From Sphingomonas sp. (GTDB lineage Bacteria; Pseudomonadota; Alphaproteobacteria; Sphingomonadales; Sphingomonadaceae), in the NCBI RefSeq assembly GCF_019635515.1, contig NZ_JAHBZI010000001.1, positions 1,116,001 to 1,180,000 of the forward strand: a stretch of 64,000 nucleotides of DNA, given 5' to 3'. Both the position numbers and the translations under genes were made by a program. Below are positions 43,786 through 52,083 of this stretch, piece by piece; position 1 is the stretch's first letter, and every line of letters starts with the position of its first letter. The notes beneath the pieces were generated by a model. That model saw only the letters and a program-made list of their open reading frames with translations. It searched no databases and had not been told where the DNA came from.

Positions 43786-44478
43786 TCACATCTGCGCCTT
43801 GACGCGCAGCCCGGCGGGCAGGCCGATGAACGGCAGCAGCGCCGCGCCGTCGGGTGTCAGTCCGATATCCAGCGTGCCGTCCTCGGCCAGCGTCGCATCG
43901 AGCAGCACCTTGCGCCGCTGGCTCATCGGCGCCAGCCGGATCCGCGTCGTCGTGCCGATATGCTCGGCGGTCAGGATCAGCTCCGGCACCGCACTCGCCA
44001 CGCCGCCACTGCTGGCGCGGCAAGTGCCGGGATCGGTGGTCAGCGTCCCGTCCATCATCCGGTTGCCGCCATTGATCGCGATGCGCTTCATCTCGATCTG
44101 CATCGGCATATCGCAGGTGAAGGGCAGATTGGGCTGGAGCGCCTGAAGCAGGCTGGAATGCGCGGCGCCGCTGACATTGTCGAGCACGGTTCGTCCGCCG
44201 GGATGCATCAGCATCCGTCCGCCGAGATCGGTGTCCGGTCCGGTCGCCTTGAAATCGGCGGCGAAGGCGAGACTGGTCAGCGAGCGCAGCGGCGCCATCT
44301 GCCATTCGAGCTTGGATCCGCCCGCCACGCCGACTTCGCCATGCCAAACCGTGCCGGCCACGCCGGTTCGCCACGGCTGGTTCTTGACGATGATGCTCGC
44401 CGGGATCGTCGCCAGCATCGCCAGCGCGTAAGCCGCTATGCCGAGCACCACGAAGAGGATAATACGGCGCCGTGCCAC
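43786..44478 (-). CDS. gspN: Type II secretion protein GspN
   Basis: A 230-residue inner-membrane protein. GTG 44478 (VARRRIILFVVLG) with GGAG upstream is preferred over the longer 44544 frame. The single membrane helix (about 5-25) precedes a beta-rich domain (LTSLAFAADFKATGPDTDLGGRML, DGTLTTDPGTC, GLTPDGAALLPFIGLPAGLRVKA), as in GspN. It is present in only some type II systems; its exact role is unclear. The start overlaps that of the divergent gene at 44472 by seven bases. Confidence 0.85.
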   Translation of the reverse strand: MARRRIILFVVLGIAAYALAMLATIPASIIVKNQPWRTGVAGTVWHGEVGVAGGSKLEWQMAPLRSLTSLAFAADFKATGPDTDLGGRMLMHPGGRTVLDNVSGAAHSSLLQALQPNLPFTCDMPMQIEMKRIAINGGNRMMDGTLTTDPGTCRASSGGVASAVPELILTAEHIGTTTRIRLAPMSQRRKVLLDATLAEDGTLDIGLTPDGAALLPFIGLPAGLRVKAQM

Positions 44479-45515
44479 ATACTCCGCTGAACTCGCTGGA
44501 TCGCCGGGAATTGCTGCGCTGGCTGCAATCGGGGCTGGCTGCATCGGTTGCGCTTCCTTCGTTCGCGTTCGCCGCAGAGAGGAAGGACAAGCGTCCGATC
44601 GCCCTGCTGGTGCCGCTCAGCGGACCGCGAGCGCGGCTTGGCTCTAGCATGCGCCAGGCCGCGTTGCTCGCGGAAAACGGTCAGTTCGTGCAGAGCTTCG
44701 ATACCGGCGGCACCGCTGCCGGCGCGGCTGCGGCGGCGGCGAAGGCGCTCAAGATCAAGCCGGCTTTGATCCTCGGGCCGCTTACCGCCGAGGAAGTGCC
44801 CGCTGTCTCCTCGACGATCGCTGGCCGTGTGCCGGTCATCGCCTTCAGCAACGATTCGGTGCTGCGCGCGCCCGGCACCTGGATTTTCGGGATCACAGCC
44901 GGGCAGGTGACTTCCGCGATCCTGCGCTACGCCCGTACCCGCGGTGTCAAATCGGTCGCGGTGATCGATGACGGCACGCCGTGGAGCGCCGCCGCCACGC
45001 TCGCTGCCGGGCGGATGGAGGGCGAGCTTGGCCTCACCGTGTCGCTGCTCAAGGTCGATCAACCCCTGCCCGAAGCTGCGCCCGATGCCGTGCTGTTCCC
45101 CGGCAATGGCGAGGCGATGCTCGCCGCCGCGCGGCGATTCAAGGACAGCGGCGTGCAGATGCTGGGCACGCTACAGGGCCTCGATCATCGCCCACAGGCG
45201 CTGGAGGCGCTCGACGGCGCCTGGATCGCCAGCCCGGACCCGGTCGCCTTTGGAACCTTCGCCGCCGAGTTCGAGGCGCGCAATGGCGGCGGGGCGGGTA
45301 CGATCACCGCCCTTGCCTATGACGCCGCCGGCATCGCCAACGCGCTGCGCAAGGCCGGGACACTGGGCGGCGAGGGACTGCTCGACAGCAAGGGCTTCAA
45401 CTGCGTCACCGGCCCGGTCCGCTTCCGCACCGACGGTTCGGTGGCGCGCGATTTCGCGATCCTGGTGGCGCGCGCGCAAGGTTACGAGCCGGTGGCGGTG
45501 AGCTCGGGATCGTGA
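44472..45515 (+). CDS. LpoA-like periplasmic binding protein in the gsp locus
   Basis: A 347-residue protein starting at GTG 44472. The N terminus DRRELLRWLQSGLAASVALPSFAFA resembles a twin-arginine (Tat) signal peptide. The remainder is a type 1 periplasmic-binding fold (KRPIALLVPLSGPRARLGSSMRQAALL, PALILGPLTAEEVPAVSS, RVPVIAFSNDSVL), matching the penicillin-binding-protein-activator group. In the gsp operon it may help the secretin pass the cell wall or act in peptidoglycan synthesis. Its stop overlaps gspJ (GTGA). Confidence 0.82.
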   Translation: MPHTPLNSLDRRELLRWLQSGLAASVALPSFAFAAERKDKRPIALLVPLSGPRARLGSSMRQAALLAENGQFVQSFDTGGTAAGAAAAAAKALKIKPALILGPLTAEEVPAVSSTIAGRVPVIAFSNDSVLRAPGTWIFGITAGQVTSAILRYARTRGVKSVAVIDDGTPWSAAATLAAGRMEGELGLTVSLLKVDQPLPEAAPDAVLFPGNGEAMLAAARRFKDSGVQMLGTLQGLDHRPQALEALDGAWIASPDPVAFGTFAAEFEARNGGGAGTITALAYDAAGIANALRKAGTLGGEGLLDSKGFNCVTGPVRFRTDGSVARDFAILVARAQGYEPVAVSSGS

Positions 45516-46054
45516 ACGATCGCCAAGGGGAAGCGGGCTTCACGCTTCTCGAACTGATGATCTCGCTGGGCCTGTTCGCGCTGATCGCGGTCGCCGGTCT
45601 CGCGCTCGTCGATGGCATCATCAAGGTCCAGGACCGGACCGAAGGCCGCTCGGACCGTCTCGCCGATCTCCAGCGCGCGATGTTCGTCGTCTCCAGCGAC
45701 CTCGACCAGATCGCGCGCGGCACCATCGATGGCGGCGCGGCCAACCTCTCGTTCAGCCGTGCGGCCCCCGCGGTCGGCGGGGCGGCGGTGCCGGTGCGCT
45801 ACTCGATCGCCAATGGCAATCTCGTCCGCCAGATCGGGCCGATGCCGCAGGAACTGCTGCGCGGGATCGCCAGCCTGCGCTGGCGCTTTTGGAATGGCGC
45901 CTGGGTCAACAAGTGGCCCATCGACGACAAGAACCGCGAACGCTGGCCGAGGGCCGTCGAGGTCGAGATGCAGGTCGCCGGCCCTGGCGGCGTGCCCGGC
46001 ACGCTGCGCCGCGTCGTCACCTTGCCCGACCGTGCCAGGGAGGACGCCAAGTGA
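45512..46054 (+). CDS. gspJ: Minor pseudopilin GspJ
   Basis: A 180-residue pseudopilin starting at GTG 45512. A short leader ends EAG/FTLLELMISLGLFALIAVAGLAL, with E5 in the mature chain. Later motifs (LQRAMFVVSSDLDQIARG, ELLRGIASLRWRFWNGAWVNKWP) fit GspJ. It forms the tip complex with GspI and GspK, and its stop overlaps the gspK start (GTGA). Confidence 0.92.
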   Translation: MNDRQGEAGFTLLELMISLGLFALIAVAGLALVDGIIKVQDRTEGRSDRLADLQRAMFVVSSDLDQIARGTIDGGAANLSFSRAAPAVGGAAVPVRYSIANGNLVRQIGPMPQELLRGIASLRWRFWNGAWVNKWPIDDKNRERWPRAVEVEMQVAGPGGVPGTLRRVVTLPDRAREDAK

Positions 46055-46917
46055 CGTGGCGCGCGGGCGAGGAGGGGATGATCCTCGTCAATGTGCTGAT
46101 GTTCGTCGCGATCGCCAGCGGGCTGGTGCTGCTGATGATCAACCGTGAGGAACTGGCGCTCAATCAGGGGCTTCGCGCTCGCGAGGCGGCGCGGGCGCTG
46201 GCGGTGGTGCGTGGTGGCGAGCTTTCGGCGCTGGTCGCGCTGCGCCGCGATGCCGAGACCGCCGCCGATGCCGATCATGCCGCGGAGCCATGGGGCAAGC
46301 TGTCCGAGCGTGCCGCGCCGATCGACGGCGGCAGCTTCACGCTGGCGATTGCCGATGCCGAGGGGCGCTTCAACGTCAATTCGCTGCGGTCGGGCGAAGC
46401 GGCGGCGGTGGTGCTGTTCCAGCGCATCGCCGAACAGGTCGGCCTGCCCCCCGAACAGGCGCTCGCCGCCGCCGAATATATTCGCCGCGAGGGGCCGATC
46501 ACCGATCTGCGCCCGCTGCGGCTGGCCGGGATCGATCCCAAGGTCGCCGACCGGCTCGAGCGGCTGGTGACAGCCCTGCCGGGCACCACCGCGCTCAACC
46601 TCAACGCCGCCGATCCGGAGATGCTGGGTATCCTGTTCAACGATCCGGTGGTCGCCGCCCGCCTGGCCGAAGTGCGTGGCCGGCAGGGCTTCCTGACGCT
46701 CAAGGATTTGTCCGATCAGCACGTGACGATGCCGTGGGGAACCTCGTTCCGCTCGAACACCTTCTGGGTGCGGACCCGCGCGACGATTGGCGGCACCAGC
46801 CAGCAGGGCGCGACCCTGATCCAGCGTCGCCGCGACGCGGACGGAAAGCTCAAAGTGGTGCCGGTCGAGCGCTGGCGCGGCGCGGCGGTGCCGCCCGGGG
46901 CGCCGCCATTGCCCTAG
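46051..46917 (+). CDS. gspK: Minor pseudopilin GspK
   Basis: A 288-residue pseudopilin starting at GTG 46051. The prepilin site is GEEG/MILVNVLMFVAIASG; there is no glutamate at position 5 (Asn), as is usual for GspK, which caps the fibre. The large alpha domain has FNVNSLR, EYIRREGPITDLRPLRLAG and LNLNAADPEMLGILF, the family signature. Its stop overlaps that of the convergent histidine kinase by 4 bp. Confidence 0.92.
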   Translation: MTWRAGEEGMILVNVLMFVAIASGLVLLMINREELALNQGLRAREAARALAVVRGGELSALVALRRDAETAADADHAAEPWGKLSERAAPIDGGSFTLAIADAEGRFNVNSLRSGEAAAVVLFQRIAEQVGLPPEQALAAAEYIRREGPITDLRPLRLAGIDPKVADRLERLVTALPGTTALNLNAADPEMLGILFNDPVVAARLAEVRGRQGFLTLKDLSDQHVTMPWGTSFRSNTFWVRTRATIGGTSQQGATLIQRRRDADGKLKVVPVERWRGAAVPPGAPPLP

Positions 46918-48236
46918 AGCACGATCCGGAACAGTGCCCCGCCGCCGGGCGCGTCGGTCACGTTGATCGCCCCGCCATGCGCAACGACGATCTGGCGGGC
47001 GAGATTGAGACCCACGCCGGTACCGGTGGCGCGGGTGGTGAAGAAGGGAAGGAACACATCCTGGCGCAGCTGTTCGGGCACGCCCGGTCCATTGTCCTCG
47101 ACTTCGATCGCGATGCCCTCGGGTGTGGTCAGCAATCGCAGGGCAAGGCGAGGACCATCGATCGCGGCCATCGCCTGCGCGGCATTGTGCATCAGGTTGA
47201 TCAGCACCTGCGCGAGCAGATCGGGATCGGCATCAAGCGCCAGCCCGGCAGGCCGCACCTCCAGCGCGAGCGGGATCTGAGGGGCTTCCGCGGCGAAGAT
47301 GCGAGCAAGTTCATCAGCCCAGGGCCCAGCCGCGAAGCGCTGACGCTTGATCTCGGGCGTGCGCGCCACTTCGCGGTACGCTTCGATGAAATTGCCCAGC
47401 CCCTGCGCGCGCCGCGCCAGCGTCGTTACCGCCGCCCGGGCGTCGCCGATGCGCGGATCGGCGACGAGATCGGGATCGGCGAGAAGATCGGCGGCGGTCG
47501 CCGCCAGCGAGGTGACCGGGGTCAGCGAATTGAGGATTTCGTGCGTCAGCACGCGGACCAGATCGGTTTGCGCCGCCATCTCCGCGGCGTCGAGCGTGCC
47601 CTGGATCGGCTGGAGCCCCAATGCGCGGGTACGCTGGCCGAGCCGGTCGAGCGTCGCGGTGCTGACGAGTACGCGCTGCGAACGTCCACCGAGATTGAGC
47701 AGCAACAATTCCTCGCCTGGCGCGCTATCCGCCAGCCGCCGCGCGAACGTCGCGCCATAATGCGCGAAATCGCCGGGGCGGGTGCCCTGTTCGCCCTTGA
47801 ACAGGCGACGGGCAGCCTTGTTCGCGAAAGCGACCTGATCGTCGGCGCTCACCGTCAGCACAGCGACCGGGATGTCGTCGACGAGTGCGTCGAGATAGCG
47901 AAGCTCGCCGGCGGCACGGTCCTGATCGGCGCGGAACCGGCCCAGCACCTCGTTGAGCGATTCGGCGAGATCGCCGAACCCGGCGCCGCCATGTCCGTCG
48001 AAGCGCACCGCCGTATCGCCGAACTTCACTGCCTCCAGGAAACGAGCGAGGGTGCGGTTGGTGCGGGTGACGTGCCGCCACAGCCCGGCGAACATGCCAG
48101 CGGCAAAAGCGAGCGCGACCAGCCGCGCCGCGCCCAACCCCGGCGTGGCGAATGACTCAAAGCACGCCAGCATCGCCACGCCCAGCAATGCGATCCAGGC
48201 GAGCAGCCCGATCGTGAAGCGCTGGTCAAAGCCCAT
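46914..48236 (-). CDS. NtrY-like sensor histidine kinase
   Basis: A 440-residue kinase starting at ATG 48236. Two membrane segments (about 8-50) are followed by a HAMP-like linker, a PAS domain (LDALVDDIPVAVLTVSADDQVAFANKAARRLF), HisKA with VLTHEILNSLTP and HATPase_c (LINLMHNAAQAM, VEDNGPGVPE, TGVGLNLARQI). The periplasmic loop is very short, so it may sense within the membrane. Its start overlaps the end of the NtrC-type regulator by 11 bp, so the pair is co-expressed. It probably controls the transport operon on the far side. Confidence 0.9.
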   Translation of the reverse strand: MGFDQRFTIGLLAWIALLGVAMLACFESFATPGLGAARLVALAFAAGMFAGLWRHVTRTNRTLARFLEAVKFGDTAVRFDGHGGAGFGDLAESLNEVLGRFRADQDRAAGELRYLDALVDDIPVAVLTVSADDQVAFANKAARRLFKGEQGTRPGDFAHYGATFARRLADSAPGEELLLLNLGGRSQRVLVSTATLDRLGQRTRALGLQPIQGTLDAAEMAAQTDLVRVLTHEILNSLTPVTSLAATAADLLADPDLVADPRIGDARAAVTTLARRAQGLGNFIEAYREVARTPEIKRQRFAAGPWADELARIFAAEAPQIPLALEVRPAGLALDADPDLLAQVLINLMHNAAQAMAAIDGPRLALRLLTTPEGIAIEVEDNGPGVPEQLRQDVFLPFFTTRATGTGVGLNLARQIVVAHGGAINVTDAPGGGALFRIVL

Positions 48237-49608
48237 GCTTCTCCATTCGGCGATAAAGCGCCGCGCGCGACAGCCCCAGCTCGTTCGCGGCCAGCGAGAT
48301 ATTATAGCCGTGCTTCTTGAGCGCCTCTTCGACAAGACGCCGCTCGACGCGCTCGAGGTTGAGGTCGTCGTCGGGGCGGGGCGCCACGACTGCGGAAGGC
48401 GCTATCCGCTGCGCACCTGAAACCAGCGCGAAGTCTTCCGGCTGGAGTGCTCCATCGCGTGCGAGGATCACCGCACGCTCCAGCGCGTGGCGCAGCGCGC
48501 GGACATTGCCGGCCCAATCATGACGGAGCAGCGCGGTGCGCGCGGCGACGCTCAGCTCGGGCAGTTCGCGGCCATAGCGGCGCGAATAATGGCCAAGATA
48601 ATGGTCGATCAGCTCAGGCAGGTCTTCGGGGCGCTCGCGCAGGGGCGGCAAGTCGATCTCAACGGTGTTGAGGCGAAACAACAGATCCTGGCGGAAGTGG
48701 TTTTCGTCGCGGAGCTTCTCGTGCGGGAGGTTGGTGGCGGCGATCACCCGGATATTGATCGGTATCGGCTTGTTCGCGCCGACCGGAGTGACCTGCCGTT
48801 GCTCCAGCGCGGTCAGCAATTTGGGTTGCAAGCGCAGGGGAAGATTGCCGATTTCGTCGAGAAACAGCGTTCCGCCATCGGCTGCCTGCAGCCGCCCGAC
48901 GCGATCGCTGCGGGCATCGGTGAAAGCGCCCTTCACATGACCGAACAACTCGCTGTCGATCAGATCCTCGGACACGGCGCCGAGATCGACGGTGAGCATC
49001 ACTTCATTTGCGCGCAGCGATTTGCGGTGCAGCTCGCGCGCGACCAGCTCCTTGCCCGTACCGTTCTCGCCGAGGACGAGCACGTTCGCGTCGGTAGGCC
49101 CGGCCCGCGAGATCAGCGAATGCACGCGCGCCATCGCCGGCGACTGGCCGAGCAGGGGCGATCCGTCAGCGGCAGCCGCGCTGGGTGCGGGGGCGATCAT
49201 CGCCCGGCGCGAACGACGCAGCGAGGCGGCGGTGCGAACCGTGGCGAGCAGCCGGTCGTTCGACCATGGCTTGGAGACGAAATCCGTCGCGCCGCGCTTC
49301 ATCGCCGCGACCGCGATTTGAACGCCGGCGTGCGCGGTGATCATCACCACCACCATCTCGGGATCGATCGCGAGGAGCTTGTCGAGCCACGCCAGACCTT
49401 CCGATGCATCGGTGGCGCCGCGGGCGAAATTGGCGTCGAGCAGGACGACATCGGGCTGCCGCGCCGAGATCGCCGGCAATGCTTCCTCGGGCGTGTTGGC
49501 AATGGCGACGTCCTTGAACAGGCGGCGCAGCAACAGCCGCGACGCCATCAGAATGTCGTCGTCGTCATCGATGATGACGCAAAAATCGAACTCGGGCCCG
49601 CTACCCAT
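48226..49608 (-). CDS. NtrC-type sigma-54 response regulator with GAFTDA loop
   Basis: A 460-residue enhancer-binding protein; ATG 49608 is chosen as GGGATGGGGAT precedes it. The receiver has phosphoacceptor D58 (VVLLDANFARG) and the SKPW lysine. The AAA+ domain shows Walker A GENGTGKE (180-187), the loop GAFTDA at 227-232 (Asp for the second Gly of GAFTGA) and Walker B GGTLFLDEIG. A Fis-type helix-turn-helix ends the protein (GYNISLAANELGLSRAALYRRMEKHGL). It should drive sigma-54 promoters at 49718 and 50019 from nearby upstream sites. Confidence 0.92.
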   Translation of the reverse strand: MGSGPEFDFCVIIDDDDDILMASRLLLRRLFKDVAIANTPEEALPAISARQPDVVLLDANFARGATDASEGLAWLDKLLAIDPEMVVVMITAHAGVQIAVAAMKRGATDFVSKPWSNDRLLATVRTAASLRRSRRAMIAPAPSAAAADGSPLLGQSPAMARVHSLISRAGPTDANVLVLGENGTGKELVARELHRKSLRANEVMLTVDLGAVSEDLIDSELFGHVKGAFTDARSDRVGRLQAADGGTLFLDEIGNLPLRLQPKLLTALEQRQVTPVGANKPIPINIRVIAATNLPHEKLRDENHFRQDLLFRLNTVEIDLPPLRERPEDLPELIDHYLGHYSRRYGRELPELSVAARTALLRHDWAGNVRALRHALERAVILARDGALQPEDFALVSGAQRIAPSAVVAPRPDDDLNLERVERRLVEEALKKHGYNISLAANELGLSRAALYRRMEKHGL

Positions 49609-49629
49609 ATCCCCATCCCGTACAGCGAC

Positions 49630-49645
49630 TGTGCGAAACCGGACA
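49630..49645. promoter_or_regulatory. Predicted enhancer site UAS1
   Basis: TGTGCGAAACCGGACA fits TGTnCG-N4-CGnACA. It lies 83 bp before the GG of promoter 49718 and 22 bp from the regulator start codon. Confidence 0.55.
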
Positions 49646-49717
49646 ATCAATTTGCGTGCCAATGTGAAGGGTAGCTGAATTATTCCTGCGTAGCGCTGGC
49701 GGAGAGCCGAGAGGCAA

Positions 49718-49734
49718 TTGGCACGGCTCCTGCT
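49718..49734 (+). promoter_or_regulatory. Sigma-54 promoter 1
   Basis: TTGGCACGGCTCCTGCT. GG and GC are separated by 10 bp; only one base differs from the YTGGCACGRNNNTTGCW consensus. Transcription should start near 49745. Confidence 0.75.
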
Positions 49735-49771
49735 TTTGTCTCGGCAGGTGTCTCGGCAGGGAGATTCGCTG

Positions 49772-49987
49772 GTGCCTATGCCAAAGAACAAAATGCCTGT
49801 GTTGGTGCCGCTCGCCGTGGCGTTTGCCTTGGCGGCGGCCGCGCCGCGGCCGCAGTTCGATATGGCGTTCGTCAGGGGGCAGGGCGGCCACGCGGTGATC
49901 AGCCTGGGCTTCGCATCGATAAAACTGGCGTTCGATTCCGGACACAAGTGTTCGAATTCGAACGGTTGTGAAGCTGTGATGTCGTGA
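49772..49987 (+). CDS. Small possibly exported protein downstream of sigma-54 promoter
   Basis: A 71-residue ORF from GTG 49772, with GGGAGA seven bases upstream; the longer 49718 frame starts inside the promoter. A basic start (PKNK) and hydrophobic stretch (PVLVPLAVAFALAAAAP) resemble a signal peptide. The mature part ends in a short Cys-x5-Cys loop (HKCSNSNGC). The last third overlaps two enhancer-like sites. It may be a real small secreted protein or only the transcribed leader. No family is recognised. Confidence 0.45.
   Translation: MPMPKNKMPVLVPLAVAFALAAAAPRPQFDMAFVRGQGGHAVISLGFASIKLAFDSGHKCSNSNGCEAVMS
49929..49944. promoter_or_regulatory. Predicted enhancer site UAS2
   Basis: CGTTCGATTCCGGACA fits TGTnCG-N4-CGnACA with one mismatch. 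Its centre is 20 bp from UAS3, about two helical turns. Confidence 0.5.
49949..49964. promoter_or_regulatory. Predicted enhancer site UAS3
   Basis: TGTTCGAATTCGAACG fits the motif with one mismatch and contains the perfect palindrome TTCGAATTCGAA. The dyad extends imperfectly from 49943 to 49970. It lies about 65 bp before the GG of promoter 50019. Confidence 0.6.
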
Positions 49988-50018
49988 TCGGTCTGGTGGG
50001 GGCACTGCCGCGCCATGC

Positions 50019-50035
50019 TTGGCACGGCGGTTGCT
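50019..50035 (+). promoter_or_regulatory. Sigma-54 promoter 2, transport operon
   Basis: TTGGCACGGCGGTTGCT, an exact match to YTGGCACGRNNNTTGCW with GG-N10-GC spacing. Transcription should start near 50046, which excludes the longer start of the adaptor gene. Confidence 0.88.
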
Positions 50036-50104
50036 AGGTCAATGAACATGGGTGTCGTTCGGATGCAGAAAAATATGGGGGACCGTCCGGTTACCGGGAG
50101 CGGA

Positions 50105-51355
50105 ATGGATCAGGTCGTCGAAACGCGGAAGCTCTCGATGCGGACCAAGGCGATCCTCGGCGGCGTGGCGGTGCTGATCGCGGCATTGGCCTTCTGGTGG
50201 TTCGCGCCATCGGGATCGAGCCAGACGGTCGAGACCGACCACGTCACGGTATCCAATGTGACGAGAGGCACGTTCGACGATTTCATTCCGCTGCGTGCGC
50301 GTGTCACGCCGTTGCTGACCGTCTATATCGACGCGGTCGAAGGCGGGCGCGTCGAGAAGATGCTGGTCGAGGACGGCGCCAATGTCGCCGCCGGCCAGCC
50401 GATAGCCGTGCTGTCGAACGCCGAACTCCAGCTCTCGACGCTGGCGCGCCAGACCGAGGTCGAGCAGCAGATCAACAATATGCGCAGCCAGGAGCTGGCG
50501 CTGGCGCAGACCCGCTTGGCCAATGAGCGCGCGGTGCTCGAAGCGGGACTGGCGGTCGATAAGGCCCGCCGCCAGTACGAGCGCGAGCGGCCACTGGCCG
50601 AGAAGGGCTTCGTACCCGCCAAGCAGTTCGCCGATACCCGCGATCAATACGACTATGAGCGCAAGCGCTACGAGGTGCTCAAGCGCAGCCAGGCGACGGA
50701 TGCGCGGCTCCAGGGCAGCCAGCTTTCGCAGACCCAGGCTGCGGCCAAGTCGATGCAATCCGGCCTGGGTATCGCCCGCGCCAATCTCGACGCGCTGCAG
50801 CTGCGTGCGCCGGTCGCGGGACAGCTTTCGGGCTTTTCGGTGCAGGTCGGCCAGTCGCTCCAGCGCGGCGAGCGCGTGGGCCAGATCGACAGCCCCGGCC
50901 GCAACAAGCTGATCGCCGGGGTCGACGAATTCTATCTCGGCCGCGTCCAGCTCCAGCAAAAGGCCAGCCTCGATTTCGGCGGCAAGCGCTATGAGGCGAA
51001 GGTCACCAAAATCTATCCGCAGGTCCAGAACGGCCAGTTTCAGGTCGATCTCCAGTTCGTCGGCGAGGAGCCCAAGAACATCCAGCGCGGCCAGACGATG
51101 CAGGCGCGCCTGACGCTGGGCGACCCGACCCCGGCACTGCTGATTCCCAATGGTGCCTTCTACAACGAGACCGGCGGCAACTGGATCTTCGTGGTCACCC
51201 CGGACGGCCGCAGCGCGGTCAAGCGCAGCGTTCGCCTGGGCCGCCGCAATGCCGAGTTCGTCGAAGTGCTCGAAGGGCTGGAGCCCGGCGAGAAGGTGCT
51301 CACCTCACCCTATACCGGATTTACCGACAAAGACCGTCTGGATTTGACCAAATGA
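50105..51355 (+). CDS. HlyD/MacA-like periplasmic adaptor protein
   Basis: A 416-residue membrane-fusion protein. ATG 50105 is chosen because GGGAG lies 4 bases upstream and longer readings would begin at or before the sigma-54 start site. One membrane helix (about 15-37) precedes a barrel-sandwich domain (EGGRVEKMLVEDGANVAAGQPIAVL), a coiled-coil hairpin (about 95-220), lipoyl-like (LQLRAPVAGQLSGFSVQVGQSL) and beta-barrel domains. It links the inner-membrane permeases to an outer-membrane TolC-type channel, which is not in the window. It is coupled to the ATPase gene. Confidence 0.9.
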   Translation: MDQVVETRKLSMRTKAILGGVAVLIAALAFWWFAPSGSSQTVETDHVTVSNVTRGTFDDFIPLRARVTPLLTVYIDAVEGGRVEKMLVEDGANVAAGQPIAVLSNAELQLSTLARQTEVEQQINNMRSQELALAQTRLANERAVLEAGLAVDKARRQYERERPLAEKGFVPAKQFADTRDQYDYERKRYEVLKRSQATDARLQGSQLSQTQAAAKSMQSGLGIARANLDALQLRAPVAGQLSGFSVQVGQSLQRGERVGQIDSPGRNKLIAGVDEFYLGRVQLQQKASLDFGGKRYEAKVTKIYPQVQNGQFQVDLQFVGEEPKNIQRGQTMQARLTLGDPTPALLIPNGAFYNETGGNWIFVVTPDGRSAVKRSVRLGRRNAEFVEVLEGLEPGEKVLTSPYTGFTDKDRLDLTK

Positions 51356-51375
51356 CCGAAAAGAAAGGGAATTCC

Positions 51376-52056
51376 ATGCTGACCATGCGCGAGCTTTCCA
51401 AGGTCTACCGCACCGACACGGTGCAGACGACCGCGCTGGACGCGATCGACCTCGACATCGCCGATGGCGAGTTCGTCGCGATCATGGGGCCTTCGGGCTG
51501 CGGCAAATCGACGCTGCTGAACATGATCGGTATGCTCGATAGCCCGTCGAGCGGCTCCTATGTGTTCAACGGCCAGGAAGTCGCCGGGCTGAGCGAGAGC
51601 AAGCTCGCCGACGTTCGTAAGGAGAATATCGGCTTCATCTTCCAGAGCTTCAATCTGGTCGACGAGCTGAGCGTCCGCGACAATGTCGAGCTCGCCTTGC
51701 TCTATCACAATGTCCCGGCCGCCGAGCGCAAGCGCCGCACCGATGAGGTGATGGACAAGGTCGGCATCGCCCACCGCGCCAAGCATCGCCCCAGCCAGCT
51801 CTCGGGCGGTCAGCAGCAGCGCGTCGCCGTCGCCCGCGCGCTCGTCGCCAGCCCCAAGCTGATCCTCGCCGACGAACCGACCGGCAACCTCGACACGCAT
51901 CATGGCGAGGAAGTGATGAAGATGCTCCAGCAGCTCAACGCCGAGGGCTCGACCATCGTGATGGTCACCCACTCGCCGGCGCACGCCGATTATGCCGGCC
52001 GGATCGTCAACATGCTCGACGGCCGCATCCTGCAGGAACGCCGCCGCGCCGCTTGA
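51376..52056 (+). CDS. MacB/LolD-type ABC transporter ATPase
   Basis: A 226-residue ATPase. ATG 51376 has AAAGGGAA upstream; ATG 51352, overlapping the previous stop, would add eight residues. It has Walker A GPSGCGKST, Q-loop FQSFNLV, ABC signature LSGGQQQRV, Walker B LILADEPTGNLD and the switch His in VTHSP. This is the MacB/LolD/FtsE subfamily that works with FtsX-type permeases. It is the only ATPase for the three permeases encoded downstream, so it is likely shared. Confidence 0.93.
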   Translation: MLTMRELSKVYRTDTVQTTALDAIDLDIADGEFVAIMGPSGCGKSTLLNMIGMLDSPSSGSYVFNGQEVAGLSESKLADVRKENIGFIFQSFNLVDELSVRDNVELALLYHNVPAAERKRRTDEVMDKVGIAHRAKHRPSQLSGGQQQRVAVARALVASPKLILADEPTGNLDTHHGEEVMKMLQQLNAEGSTIVMVTHSPAHADYAGRIVNMLDGRILQERRRAA

Positions 52057-52083
52057 TCTGACGTTATTGGGAGGAACCACGCC

